A stretch of 64,000 nt of DNA from Gammaproteobacteria bacterium. Its GTDB lineage: Bacteria > Pseudomonadota > Gammaproteobacteria > Steroidobacterales > Woeseiaceae. This document shows positions 17,081 to 25,624 of this stretch, piece by piece (positions within the stretch are counted from its first letter, which is position 1; each line of letters begins with the position of its first letter). Position numbers and translations under genes: made by a program. The DNA is taken from NCBI GenBank assembly GCA_009937615.1, contig JAACFB010000002.1, positions 1 to 64,000 of the forward strand. The letters run 5' to 3'. Below the pieces are notes generated by a model, which was not told where the DNA came from, did not search any database, and was given only the letters and a program-made list of their open reading frames with translations.

Positions 17081-17140
17081 CCGCCGCGAAGACTGGTGAA
17101 CCAGCGGCGGAGTCATTGCGCCGGCGAAGGCAGCCGGCGC
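17081..17140 (+). other. Two adjacent strong inverted repeats upstream of gntR
   Basis: CCGCCGC (17081-17087) pairs with GCGGCGG (17104-17110), with an inner CTGGT/ACCAG pair (17093-17097 and 17100-17104, sharing a base). Directly after it GCGCCGGC (17118-17125) pairs perfectly with GCCGGCGC (17133-17140) across a seven-base loop. Neither is followed by a T-run, so they are not ordinary intrinsic terminators. They sit 20 bases before the gntR start and could be a GntR operator, an attenuator or an mRNA-stabilising element. Confidence 0.5.
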
Positions 17141-17159
17141 CTCTCTGAGCGGAAGAATC

Positions 17160-17543
17160 ATGGACCCTAAATGGAACGATGATTTGCCGATTTACCGACA
17201 GCTGCGAGACCGCGTCGTCGAAATGATTCTTGAAGGCGTACTCAGCGACGGTGATGTTCTACCGTCGGTTCGCAACGTCGCAGCCGAGTACCGGCTGAAT
17301 CCGCTAACCGTGCTGAAGGCTTACCAGGAACTGGTTGATGAAGGCCTGGTCGAGAAGAAGCGCGGGCGCGGCATGTTTGTTAACAACGGCGCGCAGGACC
17401 AGCTGTTGAAAGACGAGCGGCGCCGCTTCATCGAAAAGGAATGGCCCCTGGTGCGGGCTACGATCGAGCGCCTGGGTCTCGACGCTGCCGAACTGTTCCA
17501 AAAGGACAGCGCGCCGGCGGATGCAGGAGGCGAAAATGACTAG
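17160..17543 (+). CDS. GntR-family regulator, YtrA-like
   Basis: A 127-residue protein with an N-terminal winged helix-turn-helix (PIYRQLRDRVVEMILEG, then LPSVRNVAAEYRLNPLTVLKAYQEL and GLVEKKRGRGMFV) and a short helical C-terminus instead of a large effector domain. This is the YtrA subfamily layout, whose members normally repress the ABC transporter operon in which they are encoded. The start has GGAAG eight bases upstream. It overlaps the ATPase gene by eight bases. The paired inverted repeats just upstream are candidate binding sites. Confidence 0.9.
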   Translation: MDPKWNDDLPIYRQLRDRVVEMILEGVLSDGDVLPSVRNVAAEYRLNPLTVLKAYQELVDEGLVEKKRGRGMFVNNGAQDQLLKDERRRFIEKEWPLVRATIERLGLDAAELFQKDSAPADAGGEND

Positions 17544-18393
17544 TTTGGTCAGTGCGCGCGGTGTCTCAAAGCACTTCGGCGATGTTCGTGCAGTTGACAA
17601 CGTCAGCTTCGAGATCGAGAAGGGCAAGATCATGGGATTGATCGGTCCGAACGGGGCCGGTAAGACGACGTTGCTCAAAGCCGTGCTGGGGCTGACCGAC
17701 TGTGACGGCGAACTCTCGGTCTTAGGCCTCGATCCTTTCAAGCAACGTAAGGAGCTGATGCAGAATATCAGCTTCATCGCCGATGTCGCGGTACTGCCGC
17801 GCTGGATTCGCGTCACCCAGTTACTCGACTTCATGCAGGCGACGCACCCAAACTTTTCGCGGTCGCGTGCCGAAGAATTGCTGGCACGGACACAGGTACG
17901 CCGCGACGCCGTCGTCAGGGAGCTGTCCAAAGGCATGGTGACGCAGCTGCATCTTTCCATCATCACTGCGATCGATGCTCGGCTGCTGGTGCTGGACGAG
18001 CCTACGCTCGGACTCGATATCATCTTCCGTAAGGAGTTTTATGGGAACTTGCTGAATGATTACTTTGACGGTGAGAGAACCATACTGATCACGACACATC
18101 AGGTTGAAGAAATAGAAAACCTGCTGACCGACATCATGTTCATCAACAATGGCGGTATTCTCCTGGATACGAGTATGGATTCGTTGTCCGGGACCTATGT
18201 CGAGCTTGCCGTTGTTGGTGAGAATGCAGATAAGGCGCGACGCTTCAACCCGATTTATGAGCGAGACGTATTCGGCAAGAAGGTAATGACATTCGAAGGT
18301 GTCGATCGTGACCAGCTCGATGAATTGGGCGAGGTTCATACGCCTTCAGTCGCGGATCTTTTCGTCGCCAAAATCAAAGGAGCCGCCGCATGA
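17536..18393 (+). CDS. ABC transporter ATP-binding protein
   Basis: From the ATG at 17536 (GGAGG upstream) the product has 285 residues. Walker A is GPNGAGKT (residues 37-44), the signature is the degenerate LSKGMVTQLHLS near residue 130, and Walker B is LLVLDEPTLGLD, with the H-loop in TTHQVEE. The missing SGG in the signature (LSKGM) is common in the YtrB/CcmA-like group that pairs with GntR regulators. The C-terminal 80 residues are an accessory domain. It couples to the permease by a four-base overlap (18390-18393). Substrate unknown; cell-envelope stress or lipid-related roles are typical of the group. Confidence 0.9.
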   Translation: MTSLVSARGVSKHFGDVRAVDNVSFEIEKGKIMGLIGPNGAGKTTLLKAVLGLTDCDGELSVLGLDPFKQRKELMQNISFIADVAVLPRWIRVTQLLDFMQATHPNFSRSRAEELLARTQVRRDAVVRELSKGMVTQLHLSIITAIDARLLVLDEPTLGLDIIFRKEFYGNLLNDYFDGERTILITTHQVEEIENLLTDIMFINNGGILLDTSMDSLSGTYVELAVVGENADKARRFNPIYERDVFGKKVMTFEGVDRDQLDELGEVHTPSVADLFVAKIKGAAA

Positions 18394-19307
18394 TTACGCA
18401 TCAACTGGCGTTGCTTAAGCGCGAGATCTGGGAGCACCGCTCGATCTACGTGGCGCCCATCTCAGTGGCCGTCGTGATGTCGCTCTTGTCAATCGCCGGC
18501 CTTGTCACGATGTCGGCTTTCGACAGTGAGGTTCGGCTGGCTCTCCTCGGCGCATCGAACATTGTTGGTGACAACGAGCGCCAGGCGGCAATGACGATGT
18601 TCTTCCTCGGCACTTCCTGGGTTTTCATGCTGACGCTCGCAATACTGACCGTATTTTATTCGCTCGACTCTCTGTACGCAGAGCGTAAAGACAAAAGCAT
18701 CCTTTTCTGGCGGTCGCTCCCGGTTACCGATGTCGAGACCGTCGTTTCTAAATTGTTGGTTGCGGTCCTGGTTCTTCCTCTCGTAACGATTGCTGCGATT
18801 ATTGCAACGCACCTCGTAAACCTGGTTTCGTCCAGCATTTGGGTTTCGATCAAAGGTGGTGACTCGAGCCATCTTGTCTGGGGCTCGGCAGCGCTACTTG
18901 ACAACTGGCTTGCTGCATTCGTCGTTGTCGTTGCAAGCGCACTCTGGATGTCGCCGTTTATTGGCTGGTTCCTGTTCGTGTCCGCCTGGACAAAGCGCTC
19001 CCCATTGCTGATGGCGTTCATGCCGCTTGCGATTGTTCCGCTGATCGAGCTTATCTTCCTGCGCTCTTCCGTGTTCGCCGAGGCGGTTTTCGGCCGGGGC
19101 GGCATGATGCCGCTTTTCAGAGGCATCGATCTTGGGCGTTTCTTCGATGAGGAGCGATTACAGGTCGATGGCGAGGCCGTCAGACTGCTGACACATCTTG
19201 ACCTTGGCAAGTTTTTTGCGAGTCCGTCTCTGTGGGCCGGACTGATAGTTTGTGGCCTGTTCTGTACCGCTGCGATTTACGTGCGCCGGTACCGCGACGA
19301 AAGCTGA
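18390..19307 (+). CDS. ABC-2 type permease
   Basis: The 305-residue membrane protein has about six helices, at roughly residues 18-42, 68-92, 112-136, 165-195, 200-225 and 280-300. A characteristic YAERKDKSILFWRSLPV loop after the second helix is typical of ABC-2 export permeases paired with GntR-linked ATPases. It overlaps the ATPase gene by four bases and is the last gene of the unit. It stops eight bases before the convergent pspF stop. The exported substrate cannot be told from the sequence. Confidence 0.85.
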   Translation: MITHQLALLKREIWEHRSIYVAPISVAVVMSLLSIAGLVTMSAFDSEVRLALLGASNIVGDNERQAAMTMFFLGTSWVFMLTLAILTVFYSLDSLYAERKDKSILFWRSLPVTDVETVVSKLLVAVLVLPLVTIAAIIATHLVNLVSSSIWVSIKGGDSSHLVWGSAALLDNWLAAFVVVVASALWMSPFIGWFLFVSAWTKRSPLLMAFMPLAIVPLIELIFLRSSVFAEAVFGRGGMMPLFRGIDLGRFFDEERLQVDGEAVRLLTHLDLGKFFASPSLWAGLIVCGLFCTAAIYVRRYRDES

Positions 19308-19315
19308 AACAGATG

Positions 19316-20344
19316 TCAGCTGTTACGCAATGGGGGCCGGCCTGAAATATCGTGTTTGCGCATTTTGCCGCGGAGCTGGTGATAGCTGAGTCCCAGCAAG
19401 TCCGCGGCAATTCGCTGGTTATACCGCGATTTCTCCAGCGCAGCATTCACAAAGTCTCTTTCGGTGTCACGTAATCGTTGCTTCAGGTCCGTGGGCAGCA
19501 GTGGTGCGCGCGGAACCGGCATTTGCGCTGACGGCCGCTGATTGTTCCGCGACTCGAGCTTGAAAGGAGAATCGAACGGGTCAAAGGCGATCTTTGATAT
19601 CGGGCGTTCCGGATCGGCGGATCGATATACCGAGCGCTCAATGGAGTTCTTCAGCTCACGGACGTTTCCAGGCCAGTCATGCCGAAGCAGCGCTGAAGAC
19701 GCACGCGGACTGAACCCCGGAAAATAGGCGCGTTTGAGTTCACTGACCATGTTGATTGCGAAGGCGTAAGACAGCGGCAGAACGTCCTCGAGGCGCTCAC
19801 GTAACGGCGGTACGGTAATAACGTCGAATGCCAGCCGGTCCAGGAGGTCATCGCGGAAACGGCCTTCGGCCGAGAGTGCCGGCAGGTCAGAATTCGTTGA
19901 GCCCACGATTCGCACATCAACGCGGATGGTCTCGCTGCCACCGACCCGTTGCAGTTCTCCGTACTCGATCACGCGGAGAATCTTCTCCTGCATGCGTAAC
20001 GAAATCGTTGCGAGTTCATCGAGAACCAATGTGCCGCCGTCGGCCCGCTCAAAGTGCCCTACGTGCGTGCGAGCCGCCCCGGTGAACGCGCCGGCTTCAT
20101 GACCGAACAGTTCCGACTCGAGAATCGATTCCGTCAGCGCAGCACAGTTGACCTTGACAATCCGCTGCTCCCAGCGCTCCGAGAGAAAGTGCAGTCGCGA
20201 GGCAATCAATTCCTTTCCGGTGCCGCGTTCGCCGACGACCAGCACCGGCTTGTCGAGTGGCGCGGCTCGTGAGACATGTTCAAGCATCTCCAGAAAAACC
20301 GGAGCTTCGCCGATGATCTGCTGTGCGGATTGCGATGTCGCCAT
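19316..20344 (-). CDS. pspF: Phage shock operon activator PspF (sigma-54 enhancer-binding protein)
   Basis: A 342-residue AAA+ activator with no N-terminal sensor domain, as in PspF. Walker A is GERGTGKE (38-45), the sigma-54 contact loop is GAFTGA (85-90), Walker B is GGTLVLDEL, and the arginine-finger region RFRDDLLDRL is intact. A Fis-type helix-turn-helix ends the protein (NQRIAADLLGLSYHQLRGK). It is divergent from pspA across a 190-base region containing a sigma-54 promoter. In known systems PspA binds and restrains PspF until membrane stress releases it. Confidence 0.95.
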   Translation of the reverse strand: MATSQSAQQIIGEAPVFLEMLEHVSRAAPLDKPVLVVGERGTGKELIASRLHFLSERWEQRIVKVNCAALTESILESELFGHEAGAFTGAARTHVGHFERADGGTLVLDELATISLRMQEKILRVIEYGELQRVGGSETIRVDVRIVGSTNSDLPALSAEGRFRDDLLDRLAFDVITVPPLRERLEDVLPLSYAFAINMVSELKRAYFPGFSPRASSALLRHDWPGNVRELKNSIERSVYRSADPERPISKIAFDPFDSPFKLESRNNQRPSAQMPVPRAPLLPTDLKQRLRDTERDFVNAALEKSRYNQRIAADLLGLSYHQLRGKMRKHDISGRPPLRNS

Positions 20345-20478
20345 TTGTTAATTTGACCAAAATATCGTCAAAAATGCGAATAGATAGTAAAAAATGCTAA
20401 ATGCGACAGCAGGCCAGGCAGACTAAAAAACCCGAAATTGCCATTAAAAACAGTTTATTGGGGGGTTATCGAGTATTT

Positions 20479-20494
20479 TGGCACGAAAGCTGCA
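20479..20494 (+). promoter_or_regulatory. Sigma-54 promoter of the psp operon
   Basis: TGGCACG (20479-20485), four bases, then CTGCA (20490-20494) closely matches the -24/-12 consensus TGGCACG-N4-TTGCA, with one mismatch in the -12 element. It lies 40 bases before the pspA ATG and faces it, while the divergent gene encodes the sigma-54 activator PspF. Activator sites should lie upstream, between about 20345 and 20440, in A+T-rich sequence; I could not define them. Confidence 0.9.
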
Positions 20495-20534
20495 GCATCA
20501 TTGACGAGATTCACCAATCAATGAGGGCAGATCA

Positions 20535-21218
20535 ATGGGCATATTCACGAGATTTTCCGACATCGTGAACTCGAACATCAACGCCATTCTCGACAAGGCT
20601 GAGGACCCCGAGAAAATCGTGCGGCTGATGATCCAGGAGATGGAGGATACGCTGGTTGAAGTTCGATCGGCGGCGGCACGCTCAATTGCCGACAAGAAAG
20701 ACCTGAACCGCAAGCTCGGCTCCCTCGAGGGCGAACTTGCGGACTGGGACGATAAGGCCGAACTCGCAATGCGTAAGGGTCGCGAGGACCTGGCCAAGGC
20801 GGCGTTGGTCGAAAAATCAAGAGCCGCATCGGCGGCGGAGGTTCTGAAGCAGGATTACCTTGCCGTTGACGAGGGTCTGGGCAAGTTGAACGAGGATATC
20901 GCGAGGTTGGAGGCCAAGCTAGAAGACGCCAAAACACGACAAAAAGCGTTGCTGGCCCGTCACAAGACCGCAAGCAGCCGACTTGCAGCCCGGAAAAAGA
21001 TTCACGACTACAAGATCGACGATGCGATGATCCGGTTTGAACAGTACACGCGGCGTATCGACGATGTTGAAGGGCGCGTCGAAGCCTACGATCTCGGGCT
21101 GCCGAAAGATCTCAACCATGAGTTCGCGAGCCTGGAAGCCGAGGAGTCCGTGCAGAAGGAACTCGACGATCTGAAAAAACGCCTGGCTGCGGAACAGAAG
21201 CAGGCGGCTGAGGGTTAA
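20535..21218 (+). CDS. pspA: Phage shock protein A
   Basis: The 227-residue PspA/IM30 (ESCRT-III-like) protein is almost wholly helical and coiled coil. The amphipathic N-terminus MGIFTRFSDIVNSNINAIL is conserved, followed by the DPEKIVRLMIQEMEDTLVEVR block. It binds stressed inner membrane and, when not engaged, inhibits PspF. The start follows AGGGCAG, eight bases upstream. It is the first gene of the operon and follows the sigma-54 promoter. Confidence 0.96.
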   Translation: MGIFTRFSDIVNSNINAILDKAEDPEKIVRLMIQEMEDTLVEVRSAAARSIADKKDLNRKLGSLEGELADWDDKAELAMRKGREDLAKAALVEKSRAASAAEVLKQDYLAVDEGLGKLNEDIARLEAKLEDAKTRQKALLARHKTASSRLAARKKIHDYKIDDAMIRFEQYTRRIDDVEGRVEAYDLGLPKDLNHEFASLEAEESVQKELDDLKKRLAAEQKQAAEG

Positions 21219-21220
21219 CG

Positions 21221-21475
21221 GTGACTGTAGAACTGATGCTTTCCATTGCGCTGCTGCTGTTCATCACGGTTGCCTTGCCGATATTCATCGTTTTGCATTT
21301 CATTACCAGGTGGAAAAGGTCCAGAGAGATTTCGCGCGATGACGAGCAGATGCTCGAGGACCTCTGGCAGTTATCACAGCGGCTGGAGGACCGACTTGGA
21401 ACGCTTGAGAGAATCCTTGACGATGACCTACCAGAAAGAAGGAGACGATATGAGTCGACGCACGTGGAACATTGA
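21221..21475 (+). CDS. pspB: Phage shock protein B
   Basis: An 84-residue protein with an N-terminal membrane helix (MLSIALLLFITVALPIFIVLH) and a cytoplasmic coiled coil containing the conserved LEDLWQLSQRLEDRLGTLERIL. The start is a GTG two bases after the pspA stop, with GAGGG in the pspA tail as ribosome site. The frame overlaps pspC by 26 bases. With PspC it senses envelope stress and recruits PspA. Confidence 0.9.
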   Translation: MTVELMLSIALLLFITVALPIFIVLHFITRWKRSREISRDDEQMLEDLWQLSQRLEDRLGTLERILDDDLPERRRRYESTHVEH

Positions 21476-21743
21476 CGACGGCCCGCTTCGTGGACTTTAC
21501 CGCGATCGTGAGAGCGCCTGGATCTTTGGTGTCTGTGCGGGAGTCGCGGACCGATTTAATTTTCAAGTTGGTACGGTGCGTGTCATTGCTGTCATTTGCC
21601 TGGTGCTGTTCTTTTGGCCGACGGTAGCGATATACATCGGTGCCACACTGCTTATTCGTGAGAAACCGTTGATCTACTCAGGGAGACGGACAGAGTATGA
21701 GTTTTGGCGCCGGCGTAGCAGCGACTACTGGAGTCGATCATGA
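21450..21743 (+). CDS. pspC: Phage shock protein C
   Basis: From the ATG at 21450 (GGAG close upstream) the product has 97 residues. A short N-terminus (GPLRGLYRDRESAWIFGVCAGVADRF) leads into the PspC-domain helices (RVIAVICLVLFFWPTVAIYIGATLLI), ending in a basic, aromatic tail. It is shorter than E. coli PspC (119 residues), lacking the cytoplasmic tail, which the next gene has. Its stop overlaps the next start as ATGA. Confidence 0.88.
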   Translation: MSRRTWNIDDGPLRGLYRDRESAWIFGVCAGVADRFNFQVGTVRVIAVICLVLFFWPTVAIYIGATLLIREKPLIYSGRRTEYEFWRRRSSDYWSRS

Positions 21744-22129
21744 ACGCGTTTGCAGCGACAGAGCAGCGAGGCCTTTATCGCAACGCCGACAAAGCTCTGC
21801 TGGGTGGCGTCTGCGCAGGGCTTGCCGAGTATTTCGGTTTCAATCTCAGGGTAACCCGTTTCCTTGCGTTCGTGGGGTTCCTCATGGCAATGCCGATGGC
21901 AATAATCACCTATATTGTCGCATTGTTTCTGATTCCCGCTCGTACCGGGGCTGGCCTGCGAGCAGGCCCCGCGGATCCCGGGTTCAGGAAAACCTTGCGC
22001 GCATCCCCAGTACAGGCGGCCGGCGATGTAAGACGTCGCTTTCGGTCGCTCGACCGACGTCTTGCAAGGATGGAAAAATATGTAACTTCGTCGCGCTATC
22101 AGCTCGATCGGGAGTTCAGAGACCTGTGA
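21740..22129 (+). CDS. Second PspC-domain protein
   Basis: A 129-residue protein with a second, complete PspC domain: GLYRNADKALLGGVCAGLAEYFGFN followed by a hydrophobic region (FLAFVGFLMAMPMAIITYIVALFLIP), then a basic C-terminal tail with a short coiled coil (VRRRFRSLDRRLARMEKYV). It overlaps pspC by ATGA, so it is in the same unit. The tail looks like the part missing from the first PspC. It may be a partner or divided-function paralogue; this is inference. Confidence 0.85.
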   Translation: MNAFAATEQRGLYRNADKALLGGVCAGLAEYFGFNLRVTRFLAFVGFLMAMPMAIITYIVALFLIPARTGAGLRAGPADPGFRKTLRASPVQAAGDVRRRFRSLDRRLARMEKYVTSSRYQLDREFRDL

Positions 22130-22160
22130 TGCGCGCACCAAACCGGGGACGGAAAAACTA

Positions 22161-22379
22161 ATGAATATGTGGTTTGCTATTTTCGCTATTGTGGCGGTCG
22201 TGATGATTGCCGACACAGTGCAGAAAGTCGCCAAAGCGAAAGCACAGAAAAAGTCCGGAGATGCCGAGCTGAATACCATGCTGGCACGCATTGATGAACT
22301 AGAGGAACGAGTCCGCGTACTCGAGAGAATCGTGACCGAGGACAAGCGCGACCTGCGCCGTGAAATCAACCGTCTCTAA
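22161..22379 (+). CDS. Small membrane protein with coiled coil, end of psp operon
   Basis: The 72-residue product has one N-terminal helix (MWFAIFAIVAVVMIADTVQ) followed by a basic linker and a heptad-patterned segment (LARIDELEERVRVLERIV). The overall plan is that of PspB, but it is not a close copy. It starts 31 bases after the second pspC gene, with GGGGA upstream. Its place at the end of the operon suggests a role in the same membrane-stress response. Confidence 0.75.
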   Translation: MNMWFAIFAIVAVVMIADTVQKVAKAKAQKKSGDAELNTMLARIDELEERVRVLERIVTEDKRDLRREINRL

Positions 22380-22435
22380 ATGGTATCCGCGCTCCGGGAA
22401 ACGCTGCCGCCAGCAGGCTAGGACCAATTATCCAG

Positions 22436-22804
22436 TTATTGTTTTGCCTGTCTCGCAGCGTTGTAGGCTCTGACCTGCTGATTGAATTCTTCGCCGACGA
22501 GCGCTTTCTCGTCATTCGCCGCGTCAAATTTCTTGGTCAGCATTTCGTCGCGCCGCTCCAGGTCTGCCTGATTCGGATTTTCCAAAGCCGCGACTGCCGC
22601 CTTTTCATCATTCTCAATGCACGCCAGGTAGACATCGACGCCAGCCAGGTAGTTAGTGACCGACTCTTTTGCGGCTAACATATCATCCTTTGTCGCGGTC
22701 GACCCATCGGGAATCTGCGGGCGCTCCGGGTAATCACAGGCAAACGCAAGTGATGTGGCGAAAAGAATAATTCCACCTAGTGCAATCGTGATTAATTTTT
22801 TCAT
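22436..22804 (-). CDS. Small exported protein of unknown function
   Basis: From the ATG at 22804 the product has 122 residues. MKKLITIALGGIILFATSLAFA is a clear signal peptide. The mature part starts CDYPERP and is mainly helical, acidic and Ala/Asn-rich, with only a few Cys residues (CDYPERP and YLACIEND), which could form a disulfide. I do not recognise a named family. In-frame codons upstream to 22882 lack a signal and are unlikely to be translated. It is convergent with the psp operon. Confidence 0.75.
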   Translation of the reverse strand: MKKLITIALGGIILFATSLAFACDYPERPQIPDGSTATKDDMLAAKESVTNYLAGVDVYLACIENDEKAAVAALENPNQADLERRDEMLTKKFDAANDEKALVGEEFNQQVRAYNAARQAKQ

Positions 22805-22957
22805 TGAGTCAACTTTGGTTGGGACCTGTGTCAGGCCTTGTGGCCTACAGGCCGGTTGAATTACGTTGCGTAATTTAAGCATGATGAAACGCTGGAGTGA
22901 AGCGTGGCGAATTCAAGAGTAAAATCAGCGACTTGTGATAATGGCGACTTGTTGACC

Positions 22958-25408
22958 TCAGCCAAAAAGTGCGCGATGCGTATCGGTGCCATCGATCTGC
23001 GCCAGCAGCAGCTCCAGGAAGTTATCAGAGCTCATCGGGTCTCCGAACAATAGCCCCTGAACATAACTGCATTCAAGTCGTTGCAGGTGGTTAAGCTGGT
23101 CTTCTGTCTCGACGCCCTCCGCCACGACATCCATATTCAGGTTATTCCCCATCTGTATGATCGTGCCGACAAGCGTAGCGTCGTCAGGGTTCGTTGCCAC
23201 ATCACGCACGAATGACTTGTCAATCTTGAGCGTGCTAATTGGAAACTGCTGCAGCGCGCTTAACGACGAGTACCCGGTGCCGAAATCATCGATCGCGAGG
23301 TGCAGGCCGAGACCGTAAAGCTGGTCAAGAATTTTTATCGTGCGCTTCGGATTCTCCATGAGCGTTGTTTCGGTTATTTCCAACTCGAGCGACGTCGGTG
23401 AAACTTCATGTCCGCGCATGATTGCACTGATTCGATTGATGAAATTAGGCTGCCTGAGCTGCTTGAGTGACAGGTTCACCGAGACCCGCCCCGCCGATGA
23501 GACCGAGCGTTGCCAAATTCGAAAATCTTCGCAGACTTTGTCGAGGACCCACTCGCCGATTTCAATGATCAGGTTCGAGTCCTCGGCGATTGGAATGAAA
23601 TCGGAAGGCAATATCAGGCCGCGATCCGGGAGTTCCCATCTCACCAGCGCTTCAGCACCGGCGATCTTGCCGGTTTCAAGATTATATTTTGGCTGGTAGT
23701 GCACCAGCAGCTCATCTCGCTCGAATGCGCGTTTGAGCCTGCTCTTTGTCATCAGCCGCTCGACCGCCGCCTCATTCATTTGCGGTTTGTAATACGAGAA
23801 CATGTTGCCGCCGGATTTTTTTGCGCTGTAGAGAGCGGCATCCGCATTCCGAATCAGATCTATAACATTGGCAGCGTCTTTGGGGTAATACGCGACACCC
23901 ATACTCGCTGTCATGAACACTTCATGCCCTTGAACGAAGAACGGGTCAGCCAGCCGGTCAAGAAGTGACCTGGCGAGTTTATCGGTTGCCGCGCGGCCGG
24001 CCGCGTCCGGACCGAGACTCGACACGATAACGGCGAACTCGTCGCCAGCGAGCCGGCCGATTATGGAATTGTCCGGTAAAGCGGCGCTTAGTCTCTCAGC
24101 TACAGTTTCAAGAGTCGTATCGCCCGCGAGGTGGCCAAACGTATCATTGATTTCCTTGAAATGATCGATGTCGATGTAGAACAGACACAATGGGCTGCGG
24201 GCGCGGCGCGCGCGCGCGATCGCCCGCTGCAGCAAGTGCTGAAACTGCATGCGGTTCGGGATCTTGGTCAGTGCGTCGATGCGGGCAAGATAACGAATGC
24301 GCTGCTCGGCACGGCGGCGCTCCGTGATATTTTGCGCCGCATAAACCCTGACCTGGTTCTCGCCATCACGGCCCTCGACGATCGAACATGTGTAGGAAAC
24401 GGGAATCGACTCGCCGAATTTGCCCCTGAAGAACGCTTCTCTAGGCACGTCAGATATTTCGTTTTCGAGCAACGAACTGGACTTGTCCAGATTCACGATG
24501 GAATCGATTTGCTCGCCAAGCAGCTCATCTTTGTCGTAACTCAGCAGCAGGTTCGTCGCTTTGTTGATGCGCTTAATCTCGCCGTCCTGCGATGTGACAA
24601 TGATCGCTTCGTTCATGCCAGAGAGAATATTGTCGACATAGTTTCGTGAAACCGTCGTGACCTGCAGCTGATCACGCATGTCGTTAAACACGGCAGCGAG
24701 CTCCCCCAAGGCATCGTCACCCGTTTCTGCGAGCGGCTCGCCGAAATCGGCGTCGCGGAGCTTCTCTGCCTGAACGCGAAGATCGTCGATTCGCTGTGTT
24801 TGCCGGCGAATGATCAGCCAAACGAAAACCCCGAATGTGAAGAGCGTTGCAAGCGTACCGAGCCCGATCCAGAGGTAGCTGATCCGACGGCTAGTGAGTT
24901 CCTTGTCAAGCAAGTCCTTGGCGAAGGCGGCCGATTCCGCCCGTATCTCGCTTACCCGAAACGCACCGGTAAGCAGTCCCAGATACTGGCCGTCACGAGT
25001 GACCGGATGGGACATGACCATAATGTCCGGTAGCCAGGAAAGGACTTTGCCGGCATGTTCATCGGGAAAATCACCGACGGTAAGCGGACCGAGATCGGTA
25101 CTGTCGAAGCGCAGGCCCACCAAAGCATCAATCTCGGTCAGCGAGCGAGCGAGTGTTTCGTGCGGCCCTGAACGGTCAGCAGTATCGCTGTCAATAACGA
25201 GCCGGTCTGCCAATAGCCGCAGTTGCGCACCGGCACCGCGCTCGAAACCTGCCTCTATGAATGAATCATGTTCCGCGGTGCTGGTAGTGAGAATTTCATT
25301 GGCGAGCCATTGGTACTGGGCATAGAAAAGCGCCAGCATGATAATGCCGACGGCGCCGCCAAGCGCCGATAAGAGAAAAAGATACCGCGGTATTTTGCTG
25401 CCGATCAT
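22958..25408 (-). CDS. Membrane sensor with HAMP, PAS, GGDEF and EAL domains
   Basis: An 816-residue cyclic-di-GMP enzyme. Two helices (about 10-32 and 176-198) bracket a periplasmic sensor domain of about 140 residues. HAMP follows to about 250, PAS to about 370, GGDEF to about 540 and EAL to the end. The active-site loop reads RLAGDEF, the AGDEF variant that is often still active. The EAL domain has EALVRW, the NLSLKQLRQPNF segment, DDFGTGYSSL and EGVE, so phosphodiesterase activity is expected. Whether synthesis or breakdown dominates cannot be told. It is a single gene; a 216-base gap separates it from bactofilin. Confidence 0.92.
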   Translation of the reverse strand: MIGSKIPRYLFLLSALGGAVGIIMLALFYAQYQWLANEILTTSTAEHDSFIEAGFERGAGAQLRLLADRLVIDSDTADRSGPHETLARSLTEIDALVGLRFDSTDLGPLTVGDFPDEHAGKVLSWLPDIMVMSHPVTRDGQYLGLLTGAFRVSEIRAESAAFAKDLLDKELTSRRISYLWIGLGTLATLFTFGVFVWLIIRRQTQRIDDLRVQAEKLRDADFGEPLAETGDDALGELAAVFNDMRDQLQVTTVSRNYVDNILSGMNEAIIVTSQDGEIKRINKATNLLLSYDKDELLGEQIDSIVNLDKSSSLLENEISDVPREAFFRGKFGESIPVSYTCSIVEGRDGENQVRVYAAQNITERRRAEQRIRYLARIDALTKIPNRMQFQHLLQRAIARARRARSPLCLFYIDIDHFKEINDTFGHLAGDTTLETVAERLSAALPDNSIIGRLAGDEFAVIVSSLGPDAAGRAATDKLARSLLDRLADPFFVQGHEVFMTASMGVAYYPKDAANVIDLIRNADAALYSAKKSGGNMFSYYKPQMNEAAVERLMTKSRLKRAFERDELLVHYQPKYNLETGKIAGAEALVRWELPDRGLILPSDFIPIAEDSNLIIEIGEWVLDKVCEDFRIWQRSVSSAGRVSVNLSLKQLRQPNFINRISAIMRGHEVSPTSLELEITETTLMENPKRTIKILDQLYGLGLHLAIDDFGTGYSSLSALQQFPISTLKIDKSFVRDVATNPDDATLVGTIIQMGNNLNMDVVAEGVETEDQLNHLQRLECSYVQGLLFGDPMSSDNFLELLLAQIDGTDTHRALFG

Positions 25409-25624
25409 TTGTCTTTATCGGTCCTGTCGGAATTGCGCTCGGTTCCGGGCGCATTCCTTCCCACAGGCCATTATTAGTTATTCTTATTTTTAGGATCCTG
25501 CTTTTGAGCCAGTTTAGCACCCGACCGCGAACGTGGCGCACATTTCCGCTGCAACGTCTTTCACGCGAGAATCTATCCAGACTGCACCCATATATGGAAA
25601 AAAAACGGCATATATAGAAGATTT

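Noticed and set aside
19302-19321. AGCTGA/TCAGCT inverted repeat between the permease and pspF stops
   Set aside because: Only six base pairs with an eight-base loop and no T-run; too weak for a terminator call.
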